Numbered from the stretch's first letter, positions 25,707-33,369 are shown. The stretch: 36,661 nt of DNA from DASQHM01 sp035632095 (GCA_035632095.1 DASQHM010000107.1:1-36661); one strand, 5' to 3'. Notes: generated by a model from the letters alone, not told the origin. Numbers and translations are program-made.

Positions 25707-26375
25707 TCAGTGCGCCGTCTGTTCGGCGAGGCCGAGCCGGCGGGCCATGGCAACCGCGTGGGTGCGGTTGCGCGCGCCCAGCGTCTTCAGCACCGAGCCG
25801 ACATGGACCTTCACGGTGCCGGTGGCGAGTTCGAGCTGCCGCGCGATTTCCTTGTTTCGCATGCCGAGCACCAGCAAGCGTAGAACCTCGCGCTGACGCG
25901 GCGTCAATGCGGGCAGCGGCTCGCTTTCGCCGGCAAGCGTATCGGCGTCCAGGCCGTTCGTCTGATGCGCCAAAGTCTCGGGCACGTACATGCCGTTGGC
26001 CATGACCACCTCGAGCGCGCCGATCAACACGCCCGGCGACACGGACTTCGGAATGAAACCGGCAGCGCCGTGGGCGAAAGCGGCCTGAATCACGTCGCGC
26101 CGATCGTTGTCGGAAATGACCACGAGGCGCGCCTTCGGGGCGGCCTCGCGGACGTCGGAGACTTGCGCCATGCCACGCATGCCGGGGAGCGAGGCGTCGA
26201 GCAGTATGAGGTCCAGGTCGGCTGTGAGCGCCGCTGCCGCCAAGAGTCCTTGCAGGCTGTCGGCTTCGACGAAGCGGCACCCGCCGAAGGCTTCGCTCAA
26301 CAACGCTCGGAAGCCGGCGCGACAAATGGCGTGACGGTCGGCGATGAGTATGGTGCCAAATCGGCTCTCGGACAT
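25707..26375 (-). CDS. Orphan NarL/LuxR-type response regulator 1
   Basis: This 222-residue regulator has a receiver domain (TILIADRHAICRAGFRALL, phosphoacceptor Asp in LILLDASLPGMRG, Lys in GFIPKSVSP) and a C-terminal LuxR helix-turn-helix (LTPRQREVLRLLVLGMRNKEIA, LELATGTVKVHVGSVLKTLGARNR). The receiver has A-D-R-H where NarL-type proteins usually have A-D-D-H, so one of the two acidic metal ligands is replaced. No kinase gene is adjacent. The start at 26375 (MSESRFG) has AAGGA 10 bases upstream; an ATG three codons earlier is possible. It is a paralog of the next regulator, and the two share the strand with a 329-base gap. Targets are unknown; the convergent importer is a neighbour, not necessarily a target. 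Confidence 0.88.
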   Translation of the reverse strand: MSESRFGTILIADRHAICRAGFRALLSEAFGGCRFVEADSLQGLLAAAALTADLDLILLDASLPGMRGMAQVSDVREAAPKARLVVISDNDRRDVIQAAFAHGAAGFIPKSVSPGVLIGALEVVMANGMYVPETLAHQTNGLDADTLAGESEPLPALTPRQREVLRLLVLGMRNKEIARQLELATGTVKVHVGSVLKTLGARNRTHAVAMARRLGLAEQTAH

Positions 26376-26704
26376 GGGGCGCATCCTTAACCATGAATCC
26401 AGGGGCGGCTGCGCCATTTGGCGTTAACCACCCTAATTGGATTAGGCAAAGGTCGTACCAACTCGCCGCACCGGAAAATTGGCCTAAGCCAGCGCCCGCA
26501 CTTTCGTCAGGTAATTGAAACTGAACGATGATCCTGATGCGGTATTGGCGTGCTGCGATCCGGAGCCAGCCAGGTCTTGTCCCGCATTGCAACATGACTT
26601 GTAAAGTTGCCGGCAGGACTGTGCCAAAACGGCACAACGCGGGAGCGTATTGTACATTTGGCCTAGGCTCGGAGCCGCCGCCGCACGCGGCCCCGGCAGG
26701 TGCC
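26376..26704 (-). promoter_or_regulatory. 329-base leader of regulator 1 with repeated TTGG(N)CCTA-like sites
   Basis: No gene is seen in this gap. Three related sites occur on the plus strand: TTGGATTAGGC (26437-26447), TTGGCCTAAGCC (26479-26490) and TTGGCCTAGGCT (26658-26669). A dyad TGTGCC-AAAAC-GGCACA lies at 26620-26636. They sit between two paralogous regulators and could be operators, for either or both. No clear -35/-10 pair for regulator 1 was found. Confidence 0.4.
26620..26636. promoter_or_regulatory. Dyad-symmetric site in the regulator 1 leader
   Basis: TGTGCC and GGCACA flank an AAAAC spacer, a perfect 6-bp dyad of the size bound by dimeric helix-turn-helix proteins. No T-run follows on either strand, so a terminator is unlikely. 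Confidence 0.35.
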
Positions 26705-27355
26705 TTAAAGTTCGCTTGCGCGAAGCACAGCCTGCGCCCGGTTTCGCGCGCCGAGTTTGCGCAACACGCCGTTCACATGGACCTTGACCGTTCCCTCCGC
26801 CAATCCCAATGCCTCGGCGATTTCCTTGTTGGAGCGACCTTGGCGGAGCAGCGACAGCACCTCCTGTTGGCGCGGACTCAACGCCGATCGCGAACGGTCC
26901 ATTGGCGCGGGACCGGGAACGTGGGGCGGCACCTCGGCGCCATCGGATCGCGGCCGGGTTACCTCCAGCACTTCCGCGGGCAGATAGATTCCGCCGTTGA
27001 CCACCACGCGGAGAGCGCTTGCGATCAGGTTCGGCGCCGACGTCTTGGTGATGTAGCTTGCGGCCCCCGTTGCGGCGAAGGCGCGATAGATGCCGCTCTC
27101 GAACCGCGCCGACAGCAACACGATGCGCAGGTTCGGCTGCGCGCGGTGCAATCGCGCGCACGCGTCGATCAAAGGGCCTTCCGCCAAGGCCGTATCGAAC
27201 AGCAGGAAATCCGCCGCGTCGCCGTTCGCGACACGTTGCGCCGTCTCATTCCAATCGGAGGTTTCGACGATCACCGCATCGTCGGCGACGCGATGCAGCA
27301 AATCGCAGAGCGCCTGCCGAAAGATCGGTTGACTGTCGGCAACGACGATGTGCAT
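26705..27355 (-). CDS. Orphan NarL/LuxR-type response regulator 2
   Basis: This 216-residue paralog of regulator 1 has a receiver with HIVVADSQPIFRQALCDLL, a phosphoacceptor Asp in FLLFDTALAEG and a Lys in SYITKTSAP. A Pro-rich linker leads to a LuxR helix-turn-helix (LSPRQQEVLSLLRQGRSNKEIA, LGLAEGTVKVHVNGVLRKLGARNR). The acidic pocket is again incomplete (A-D-S-Q for A-D-D-H), and the β3 loop ALAEG lacks the usual Pro, so the receiver may not be phosphorylated normally. No kinase is adjacent. It starts with ATG 27355 at the usual place for the family. A 17-base perfect palindrome lies 54 bases upstream in the divergent gap to upp. Confidence 0.87.
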   Translation of the reverse strand: MHIVVADSQPIFRQALCDLLHRVADDAVIVETSDWNETAQRVANGDAADFLLFDTALAEGPLIDACARLHRAQPNLRIVLLSARFESGIYRAFAATGAASYITKTSAPNLIASALRVVVNGGIYLPAEVLEVTRPRSDGAEVPPHVPGPAPMDRSRSALSPRQQEVLSLLRQGRSNKEIAEALGLAEGTVKVHVNGVLRKLGARNRAQAVLRASEL

Positions 27356-27408
27356 GAATTGCTCTACGCGTAACTCGCTAATAGAATTTGATTGAATCCT
27401 CGGTATTC

Positions 27409-27425
27409 GGGATAACAGTTATCCC
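27409..27425. promoter_or_regulatory. Perfect 17-base palindrome between regulator 2 and upp
   Basis: GGGATAAC-A-GTTATCCC is perfectly symmetric. It lies 54 bases upstream of the regulator 2 start and about 150 bases upstream of upp, in an AT-richer divergent gap, so it is a plausible operator for regulator 2. Each half also resembles part of a DnaA box (TTATCC), which I consider the weaker reading. Confidence 0.5.
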
Positions 27426-27482
27426 CAGAAGTATCTAATAAATTCTTTGTATGTTCGCTCTGCGACTAGACTAAAGCGTTAT

Positions 27483-27505
27483 GCGCCCGGCCTGCCGCCG
27501 GGCGC
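27483..27505 (+). repeat. GC-rich hairpin in the upp leader
   Basis: A 9-bp perfect stem GCGCCCGGC (27483-27491) with GCCGGGCGC (27497-27505) and a CTGCC loop is followed by TTGTC, too weak a T-run for a confident terminator. It lies 73 bases upstream of the upp ATG and could be part of an attenuator or a leader structure. Confidence 0.4.
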
Positions 27506-27578
27506 TTGTCATAAGCACGTATGCGTCGGTATGTTCAACGTATCAGCCTGACGCGTGGGCCGGAGCTCTAGCGCATCA

Positions 27579-28223
27579 ATGCCGCACCGATTTCCCAACC
27601 TGCGGGTGCTCGATCATCCGCTGATCCAGCACAAGCTTTCGCACATGCGGGACAAGACCACGTCGACCCGCACGTTCCGCCAGCTGCTCAAGGAAATCTC
27701 GCTGCTCATGGGCTACGAGATCACGCGCACGCTGCCGTTGGCGCACGAGCGCATCGAAACCCCGCTCGCGGCCATGGATGCGCCGGTCATCGCCGGAAAG
27801 AAAGTCGCCGTCGTTCCGATCCTGCGCGCGGGCCTCGGCATGGCCGACGGTCTGCTGGAACTGATGCCCTCGGCGCGCGCCGGGCACATCGGCATGTACC
27901 GCGACCACGTGACCAAGCGGCCGGTGGAATATCTGGTGAAGCTTCCCGATGCGGCAGGGCGCATTTTCATCGTGACCGATCCGATGCTGGCGACCGGGCA
28001 TTCGATGGTCGCGGCCGTGGACATTCTGAACCGGCACGGCGTGGCGGATTCGGATATCCGCGTGATGGCGTTGGTCGCGGCGCCGGAGGGGGTCGAAGTC
28101 TTCAACGCCCGCCATCCCAAGGTCCCGATCATCGTGGCGGCGCTGGATTCGCACCTGGACAAGAACGCCTACATCGTCCCCGGCCTCGGTGACGCGGGCG
28201 ACCGGTTGTTCGGCACGAAATAG
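27579..28223 (+). CDS. upp: Uracil phosphoribosyltransferase
   Basis: This 214-residue enzyme makes UMP from uracil and PRPP in pyrimidine salvage. The N-terminus LRVLDHPLIQHKLSHMRDKTTSTRTFR, PILRAGLGMADGLLELMP and the C-terminus YIVPGLGDAGDRLFGTK are diagnostic. The PRPP loop reads TDPMLATGHS at residues 133-142, against the more usual VDPMLATGGS, so there is an extra Thr and a His in place of Gly. The active-site core is otherwise intact. The ATG at 27579 was preferred over a GTG at 27555, since it gives the usual short N-terminus; the ribosome binding site is weak. No uracil permease is next to it. Confidence 0.95.
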   Translation: MPHRFPNLRVLDHPLIQHKLSHMRDKTTSTRTFRQLLKEISLLMGYEITRTLPLAHERIETPLAAMDAPVIAGKKVAVVPILRAGLGMADGLLELMPSARAGHIGMYRDHVTKRPVEYLVKLPDAAGRIFIVTDPMLATGHSMVAAVDILNRHGVADSDIRVMALVAAPEGVEVFNARHPKVPIIVAALDSHLDKNAYIVPGLGDAGDRLFGTK

Positions 28224-28250
28224 GCCTGCGCCTGGAACCGGCGGCCGTCG

Positions 28251-28265
28251 AATGCGCGGCGCATT
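28251..28265. promoter_or_regulatory. Perfect 15-base palindrome upstream of the dioxygenase gene
   Basis: AATGCGC-G-GCGCATT is perfectly symmetric. It lies 66 bases upstream of the ATG at 28332 and 27 bases after the upp stop. It could be an operator for the dioxygenase gene; with no T-run it is not a terminator. Confidence 0.45.
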
Positions 28266-28331
28266 GCGGTTGTCTCGGCGTCGTCGCAGGCGCATCATTT
28301 CCGGGCTGCGAATTCTGCCGGGGGTAACGTC

Positions 28332-29213
28332 ATGGCAAGCGTGAACGGACTGGCCTATCTCGGCTTCGAAGTGAGCCGCATGGACGCCTGGCATGCCTTG
28401 CTCACGGATGTGCTGGGATTTGCCGCGGCCGGAACGGACCCGGACGGAACCCGCGCCTACAGGATGGACGAGAACGCGCGGCGCGTGATCTTGCGGCAGG
28501 GCCCAAGTGACGACGTCGCCTTCATGGGCTGGCAGGTGGACAGCCGCCCGGCACTCGATGAAATGGCGGCGCGCCTCGGCAGCGCCGGAATTGCGGTCGC
28601 CCGCGGAACTGCGTCGGAGGCGGCGGCGCGAGCGGTCGAGGCCTTCATCGCCTTTTCCGATCCGGACGGCATCCGCGTCGAATTGTGCGCAAGTCCGAAG
28701 CTCGGCGCCGAACCGTTCCGGCCGTCCGCCATCGCGTCCGGCTTCGTGACCGGCGATCAGGGCATGGGCCATGTGCTGATCGGAGCCGCGGCGCGCGAAC
28801 GGAGCGAGCGCTTCTACCGCGATCTGCTGGGGTTGAAGCTTACCGACTACGTGGAGACCGTGCGGGCCGGCCGGCCGCTCAACGCCACGTTCCTGCACGC
28901 CAATCCGAGGCATCATTCGATTGCGCTCGCCGAGGGTGCGATGGCGAAGAAGCTGCATCATTTCATGATGGAAGTGCGCGCCATCGACGATGTGGGCCAG
29001 GCCTTCGACCGCTGCCAGGACGCAGGCGTTCCCATTGTGCGGACCATTGGCCGCCACGAGAACGACCAGATGATTTCGTTCTACGCCGCCACGCCTTCGG
29101 GCTTTGCCTTCGAGGTGGGCTGGGGCGGGCGGCGCATCGACGATCGGACCTGGAAGCCCACGCTGTGGCATAAGGCCAGCGAATGGGGCCATCGCGCGCC
29201 GGCGGCGTCGTAA
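28332..29213 (+). CDS. Extradiol ring-cleavage dioxygenase, BphC-like (vicinal oxygen chelate fold)
   Basis: This 293-residue type I extradiol dioxygenase has two VOC domains. Comparison with BphC numbering is strikingly good: iron ligands H147 (GMGHVLIG), H210 (KLHHFMMEV) and E261 (FAFEVGWGG), and active-site H195 (PRHHSIAL), H242 (GRHENDQM) and Y251 (SFYAATP). The conserved N-terminal LAYLGFEVSRMDAW is also present. It should cleave a 2,3-dihydroxybiphenyl- or 3-alkylcatechol-like substrate with O2. No ring-hydroxylating oxygenase, hydrolase or other meta-pathway gene is nearby, so it is an isolated copy and the substrate is open. GGGGG lies just upstream of the ATG. A small terminator-like hairpin follows the stop. 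Confidence 0.9.
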   Translation: MASVNGLAYLGFEVSRMDAWHALLTDVLGFAAAGTDPDGTRAYRMDENARRVILRQGPSDDVAFMGWQVDSRPALDEMAARLGSAGIAVARGTASEAAARAVEAFIAFSDPDGIRVELCASPKLGAEPFRPSAIASGFVTGDQGMGHVLIGAAARERSERFYRDLLGLKLTDYVETVRAGRPLNATFLHANPRHHSIALAEGAMAKKLHHFMMEVRAIDDVGQAFDRCQDAGVPIVRTIGRHENDQMISFYAATPSGFAFEVGWGGRRIDDRTWKPTLWHKASEWGHRAPAAS

Positions 29214-29221
29214 CCGCGCCT

Positions 29222-29241
29222 GCGGCAAGCTGCCGCGTTTT
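29222..29241 (+). terminator. Weak intrinsic terminator after the dioxygenase gene
   Basis: A 6-bp stem GCGGCA (29222-29227) with TGCCGC (29231-29236) and an AGC loop is followed by GTTTTC. It is short, but lies 8 bases after the stop codon on the right strand. Confidence 0.45.
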
Positions 29242-29329
29242 CGGGTCGTTGGCTTCATCGCGAGATTGCCGCAATTGCGCGCTAACACAAGCGCGAACGT
29301 CGCCCGAATGCGCGAATGGAGGCCGTGAT

Positions 29330-29605
29330 ATGGCAAGGAAATCTGTGATAGCCGCTTTGTTCGCGGCCTCGCTTGCCGCGGCGTTGCCGTCCTTTGCCGC
29401 GGACGAGCCGAACACGCTCGACAATCCGGCCGAGGTCGCGCGTCAGGCGGCCGAGAAGATCATGCAGGCGCTCAAGATCATGATCGACAACATCCCGCAG
29501 TATTCGGCGCCGGAGCTGTTGCCGAACGGCGACATCATCATTCGCCGCAAGCACGACCCATCGCCGCAGCCGCTGCCGCCGTCGGACAAGGATACGCGCA
29601 CCTGA
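29330..29605 (+). CDS. Small exported hypothetical protein
   Basis: This 91-residue protein has a clear signal peptide (residues about 1-23, ending SFAA-DEP). The mature part is an amphipathic stretch VARQAAEKIMQALKIMIDNIPQY followed by ELLPNGDIIIRRKH and a Pro-rich tail. GGAGG (29318-29322) lies 7 bases before the ATG at 29330, which fixes the start against longer in-frame options. It is probably periplasmic. I do not recognise a characterised family. It ends 3 bases from the convergent metal-exporter gene and is separated from the dioxygenase by a terminator-like hairpin, so it is likely its own transcription unit. Confidence 0.72.
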   Translation: MARKSVIAALFAASLAAALPSFAADEPNTLDNPAEVARQAAEKIMQALKIMIDNIPQYSAPELLPNGDIIIRRKHDPSPQPLPPSDKDTRT

Positions 29606-29608
29606 GGC

Positions 29609-30583
29609 CTAGGGCTCGTCGCAGCGGTTGACTTCGACCGTGACGTGGGCGAGGCCGCGAATGTGGCCGAGCAGCGCCTTGTAGTGGCTAGGCGCGCGGG
29701 GCTCGTGGGTCAGGATCGAGACGATGCCGGCGCAGTGACCCGGCGCGATGCGCCAAAGGTGCAAGTCGGTGACGTCCGTATCCGGCTCGCGCGCCAGGGC
29801 GTCCCGCACTGCGCCGGCCAGGGCCTCGTCGACGCTTTCGTCCAGCAGCACGCTGCCGGTCTGCCGCAACAGAGAGACCGACCAGCTCACGATGACCAGC
29901 GAGCCGACGATCCCCATGGCCGGATCGACCCAGACCAAGCCGAACAATTTGCCAAGCGCGAGCGCGATGATCGCCAGAACCGACGTCATCGCATCGGCCA
30001 GGACGTGGAGATAGGCCGCGCGAAGGTTGTGATCGTGGCCGTGATGGTGCCTGTCGTGGGCGTGGCCCGATCCGTGCGCGGCGGCGACCGGATGATGCTC
30101 GTCGTGCCGAAATCGCAGCATCCAGGCGCTCGCCAGATTGACGACCAGGCCGAGCCAGGCGATCACCAGCGCCTCGTCGAATTGAATGGGCAGCGGGTGG
30201 CTCAGGCGAAGCAGCGATTCCCACGCGACGAACGCGGCAATAGCGGCCAACACCACGGCGCTGGTGAAGCCGGCGAGCGCGCCGACCTTGCCGGTGCCGA
30301 AAGTGAATCGCGGGTCGTTGATGTGGCGGCGCGCGTAGGAATAGGCGAACGCGGCGATGCCGAGCGCGCCCACATGGGTCGCCATGTGCCAGCCGTCGGC
30401 CAGCAAGGCCATGGAATTGAACCAGGCGCCGCCCACCACTTCCGCCACCATGGCGAATGCGGTGATGGCGACGACGCGGCGCGTCGCGCGTTCGCTCAGG
30501 TGTTCGCGGCCGGTGAGAAACGCGTGATCGTGTTGCCAACGGCCGAGATCGTGCTCGTGCATGCCGCTTGGACCCGATTGCAT
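29609..30583 (-). CDS. dmeF: DmeF-type cation diffusion facilitator (divalent metal efflux)
   Basis: This 324-residue inner-membrane transporter matches the DmeF group known for Co2+/Ni2+ export. Its N-terminus has HDHAFLTGREHLSERATRR. Membrane helix 2 carries ALLADGWHMATHVGALGIAA, with D and H in place of the zinc-type D-x3-D. RRHINDPRFTFGTGKVG follows. A His-rich loop (HAHDRHHHGHDHN) precedes YLHVLADAMTSVLAI, and the C-terminal cytoplasmic domain (VTDLHLWRIAPGHCAG) is complete. The start at 30583 (MQSGPSG) is 5 bases after the preceding gene's stop; a later ATG at 30562 is possible. It is the last gene of a minus-strand operon with uppP and a GDT1/UPF0016 exporter. The metal is inferred from the family, and DmeR is not seen nearby. 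Confidence 0.88.
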   Translation of the reverse strand: MQSGPSGMHEHDLGRWQHDHAFLTGREHLSERATRRVVAITAFAMVAEVVGGAWFNSMALLADGWHMATHVGALGIAAFAYSYARRHINDPRFTFGTGKVGALAGFTSAVVLAAIAAFVAWESLLRLSHPLPIQFDEALVIAWLGLVVNLASAWMLRFRHDEHHPVAAAHGSGHAHDRHHHGHDHNLRAAYLHVLADAMTSVLAIIALALGKLFGLVWVDPAMGIVGSLVIVSWSVSLLRQTGSVLLDESVDEALAGAVRDALAREPDTDVTDLHLWRIAPGHCAGIVSILTHEPRAPSHYKALLGHIRGLAHVTVEVNRCDEP

Positions 30584-30588
30584 TTGCC

Positions 30589-31158
30589 CTAAAACTCGAT
30601 GTTGGCGCCGGTCAGCGCCAGCACGCCCAGTATGGTGAAGACCGCCGCCGCCGCAAGCCGAAGCGCCCGCACCGGCATGCGATGCGCCAAGGAGGAGGTG
30701 AAAACGATGGTCACGGCATCGACCAGCGTCATTCCGAGCGTGCTGCCGGCGATCACCGGCAGAATCGAATCGAAGCGCGCGGCCAGCGCCAGGGTGGCGA
30801 TTTGCGTCTTGTCGCCGAATTCCGCCAGGAAAAAACTCACCAGGCTGGCGGCGAAGGCGCCGAAGCGGTCGAGTCCGCTGAACGAATTGCCGGCGCTGTC
30901 GGCCTTTAGGCTCCACAGGCCGAGGCCGATGAACGACAGGCCGATGGCCCAGCGGAAGATGTCGGGCGACACCACGCCGCGAATCCAGGTGCCGGCGTAG
31001 GCCGCCAGCGTGTGATTGGCGACCGTGGCGATCACCATGCCGGCGATGAGCGGCAGCGGCGCGCGGAACCTTGCCGCCAGCACCAGGGCCATGAGCTGCG
31101 TCTTGTCGCCGATTTCGCCGAGCGCCACCACGCCGAGCGCGGTCAGGAACGTGCCCAT
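30589..31158 (-). CDS. GDT1/UPF0016 (TMEM165) family membrane transporter, probable Mn2+ exporter
   Basis: This 189-residue membrane protein consists of two homologous halves, each with the family motif E-x-G-D-K-T: EIGDKTQ at residues 15-21 and EFGDKTQ at 113-119. These motifs line the cation path. Bacterial two-repeat members (MneA and relatives) export manganese; eukaryotic ones move Ca2+/Mn2+/H+. Six or so hydrophobic helices are visible. The gene starts 10 bases after uppP and ends 5 bases before dmeF, so the three are co-transcribed. I saw no yybP-ykoY-like manganese riboswitch, but did not fold the leader. Confidence 0.88.
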   Translation of the reverse strand: MGTFLTALGVVALGEIGDKTQLMALVLAARFRAPLPLIAGMVIATVANHTLAAYAGTWIRGVVSPDIFRWAIGLSFIGLGLWSLKADSAGNSFSGLDRFGAFAASLVSFFLAEFGDKTQIATLALAARFDSILPVIAGSTLGMTLVDAVTIVFTSSLAHRMPVRALRLAAAAVFTILGVLALTGANIEF

Positions 31159-31168
31159 GGCCGCGAGG

Positions 31169-32011
31169 TCAGAGGACGAAAAGCAGCAGCACGAGCGACA
31201 GGCCCCCGGCCGCCCAGCAATACCAGGCGAAGGGATCCAGCGCCTGCAGATCGTGGCCGCGGAAATACCGCATCAGGAAGGCGACGCTGAGGAAGGCGGT
31301 GACGCCGGCCACGGCGCCCGCGAGCCAGGCGAGGCTGCTCAGGCTCGCGCCGTCGGCGGCGCCGTGGAGCAGATGCGGCACTTCCAGCGCGCCGGCGCCG
31401 GCGATGATCGGCGTCGCCAGCAGGAACGAGAAGCGCGCCGATTGCTCGTGGTGCAGCCCGGCCAGCAGTCCGCCGACCATGGTCGCGCCCGACCGCGAAA
31501 TGCCGGGGATCAGCGCCGTGCATTGCCAGAACCCGATAGCCAGCGCGCCGCGCCAGGTCAGCCCGTCCAAGGTGCCGGATTGGCCTTGGCGGCGCAGCCG
31601 TTCGCCGGCGAAGAGCAGGAAGCCGTTGACGATCAGGAACGCCGCCGCCACCGGCGGCGAGCCGAACAGGGTGCGGAAGAACTTCTCGAGCGTGAAGCCG
31701 AGAACGACCGCCGGGATGGTCCCGACCACGAGCAGGACGAACAGCCGCCGCATGGCCGGCCGTGCCGCCGGATCGCCGAGACCTAGGACGCCGAGGGCCA
31801 AGCCGATCCAGTCGCGCCAGAAGTAGATCAACAGGGCGAGCGCGGTGCCGAGGTGCAGCACCACGAGAAACGGCAGGAAATGCGGCGATTTCTGATCCAG
31901 CCCCCAGTCGAGGAGACGCGGCAGCACCACGGCATGGCCGAGGCTGGAGACCGGGAACAGTTCCGTTATGCCTTGCAGAACGGCGTAGAGAATGGCTTGC
32001 AGGGTGCTCAT
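31169..32011 (-). CDS. uppP: Undecaprenyl-diphosphate phosphatase (BacA/UppP)
   Basis: This 280-residue integral membrane enzyme removes one phosphate from undecaprenyl diphosphate to recycle the carrier lipid for peptidoglycan synthesis, and gives bacitracin resistance. The two signature motifs are GITELFPVSSLGH near residues 14-26 and LIPGISRSGATM near 166-177, with their catalytic Glu, Ser and Arg residues. Hydrophobic helices fill the rest. The ATG at 32011 is family-typical. It leads a minus-strand operon with two metal exporters, and is divergent from the cyclase gene. Confidence 0.95.
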   Translation of the reverse strand: MSTLQAILYAVLQGITELFPVSSLGHAVVLPRLLDWGLDQKSPHFLPFLVVLHLGTALALLIYFWRDWIGLALGVLGLGDPAARPAMRRLFVLLVVGTIPAVVLGFTLEKFFRTLFGSPPVAAAFLIVNGFLLFAGERLRRQGQSGTLDGLTWRGALAIGFWQCTALIPGISRSGATMVGGLLAGLHHEQSARFSFLLATPIIAGAGALEVPHLLHGAADGASLSSLAWLAGAVAGVTAFLSVAFLMRYFRGHDLQALDPFAWYCWAAGGLSLVLLLFVL

Positions 32012-32193
32012 GGACTGGCGTGCGGTTGCGGGTGTTTGCGGTGGTTCGATGGGTCGCGCCGGGTATAGCCGGATTCGCGCAGGCGTGCCACCGGCGGAGC
32101 GGGCAGCGGATCGATGGATTGCGGCTCGTCTTGCCGATTTACGGCCGCGCAGGCAGAATCGCCGCTTCGCCCTCGTTGCTGGCAGTTGCGATC

Positions 32194-33369
32194 ATGGAAG
32201 AGACAGGCGCTGCGGACGTGGTGCGCTGGATGCTGCACCAGGGACGGTACAGCACACGCATGCGCGAGTTCGGCGACGAGATGTGCAAACGCATCGTCGA
32301 GGCCGGCATACCGCTGTGGCGCGGCTTCTGCGCGCTCGACACCCTGCATCCGCAAGTGGCCGCAACCGCCTATGTGTGGCGCCGCGGCGAGGGCGGCGCG
32401 GCCAGGCGCACCGCCGGCCACGGGCTGCAGCAGCGGCCCCAGTACCAGGCGAGTCCCATCGCCGCCGTGCAGGCCGCCAAGCGCACGCTCCGTTGGCGCC
32501 TGGAGGATCCTGCTTGCGTGCCGGAATACGAAGTCCTCGCCGAGACCAAGACCGACGGCGGCACCGACTATGTCGCCATGCCGCTCAGCTTCTCGAGCGG
32601 CCAGATCGGCGTCATCACCTGGGCGACCGACCGGCCGGGAGGATTCAGCGAGGCGGACATCGCGGGCCTCACGGAAGTCGCCGAAGTGCTGACGCTGATC
32701 GTCGAGCTGCAAGCGAGCCGGCGCATCGCGCGGCAGCTCATGGCGACCTATGTGGGACGGCGTACGGCGGAGCACGTGCTTTCGGGCGCTATCCAGCGCG
32801 GCAGCGTCGAAGTAGTCAACGCGGTGATCTGGTTCAGCGACCTGCGCGGCTTCACCTCGCTTGCGGATCTGCTGCCGCGCCAGGATCTGATCGCACTGCT
32901 CAACGACTACTTCGAGGTCGTCGGCGCCGCCGTACAGGCGGAAGGCGGCGAAATCCTCAAGTTCATCGGCGACGCCGTGTTGGCGATTTTCGAGTTCCGC
33001 GACGCATCGGACGCGAAGAGCCGCGCGGAAGCGGCGCTCCGCGCCGCGCGCGCCACCATCGTGGCGATGCAGACGCGCAACGCCGAGCGCCACGCGGCCG
33101 GCAAGCCGGAGATTCGCTTCGGCCTGGCCTTGCATCTGGGCGAAGTGTCCTACGGCAACATTGGCGCCCCGGACCGGCTCGATTTCACCGTCATCGGGCC
33201 TGCGGTGAACCACGCCAACCGGCTGGAGAAGCTTGCCAGCGAACTCGGCCAGCCGCTGTTGGCCTCGGCGAGCTTCGCGGCGGCGCTCGGCAGCGGGCTG
33301 AAACCGCTTGGGCGCCATGAACTTCGCGGCGTGGCCGAGCCGCAGGAGATTTTCGCCATTCCGGCTTGA
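32194..33369 (+). CDS. Class III adenylate cyclase with N-terminal GAF-like domain
   Basis: This 391-residue soluble protein should make cAMP. Residues about 1-175 form a GAF-like region (RMREFGDEMCKRIVEAGIPLW and, later, AMPLSFSSGQIGVITWATDR). The catalytic domain from about 205 has metal-binding D216 (FSDLRGFTSLAD) and D260 (KFIGDAVLAIF), purine-selecting K256 and D330 (RLDFTVIG), and transition-state N339 and R343 (NHANRLEKL). The Lys/Asp pair favours ATP over GTP. The start ATG 32194 has a weak ribosome binding site; the frame is open further upstream, but those residues are rich in R and look noncoding. Such cyclases are multiplied in Rhizobiales-like genomes. The signal sensed by the N-terminal domain is unknown. 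Confidence 0.88.
   Translation: MEETGAADVVRWMLHQGRYSTRMREFGDEMCKRIVEAGIPLWRGFCALDTLHPQVAATAYVWRRGEGGAARRTAGHGLQQRPQYQASPIAAVQAAKRTLRWRLEDPACVPEYEVLAETKTDGGTDYVAMPLSFSSGQIGVITWATDRPGGFSEADIAGLTEVAEVLTLIVELQASRRIARQLMATYVGRRTAEHVLSGAIQRGSVEVVNAVIWFSDLRGFTSLADLLPRQDLIALLNDYFEVVGAAVQAEGGEILKFIGDAVLAIFEFRDASDAKSRAEAALRAARATIVAMQTRNAERHAAGKPEIRFGLALHLGEVSYGNIGAPDRLDFTVIGPAVNHANRLEKLASELGQPLLASASFAAALGSGLKPLGRHELRGVAEPQEIFAIPA

Noticed and set aside
26620..26636. NifA upstream activator (TGT-N10-ACA)
   Set aside because: The spacing is N11, and no sigma54 promoter (GG-N10-GC) was found in the right place.
27409..27430. DnaA boxes or an origin near the palindrome
   Set aside because: TTATCCCCA differs from the consensus, there is no cluster of boxes, no AT-rich unwinding region and no dnaA/dnaN or hemE-type context.
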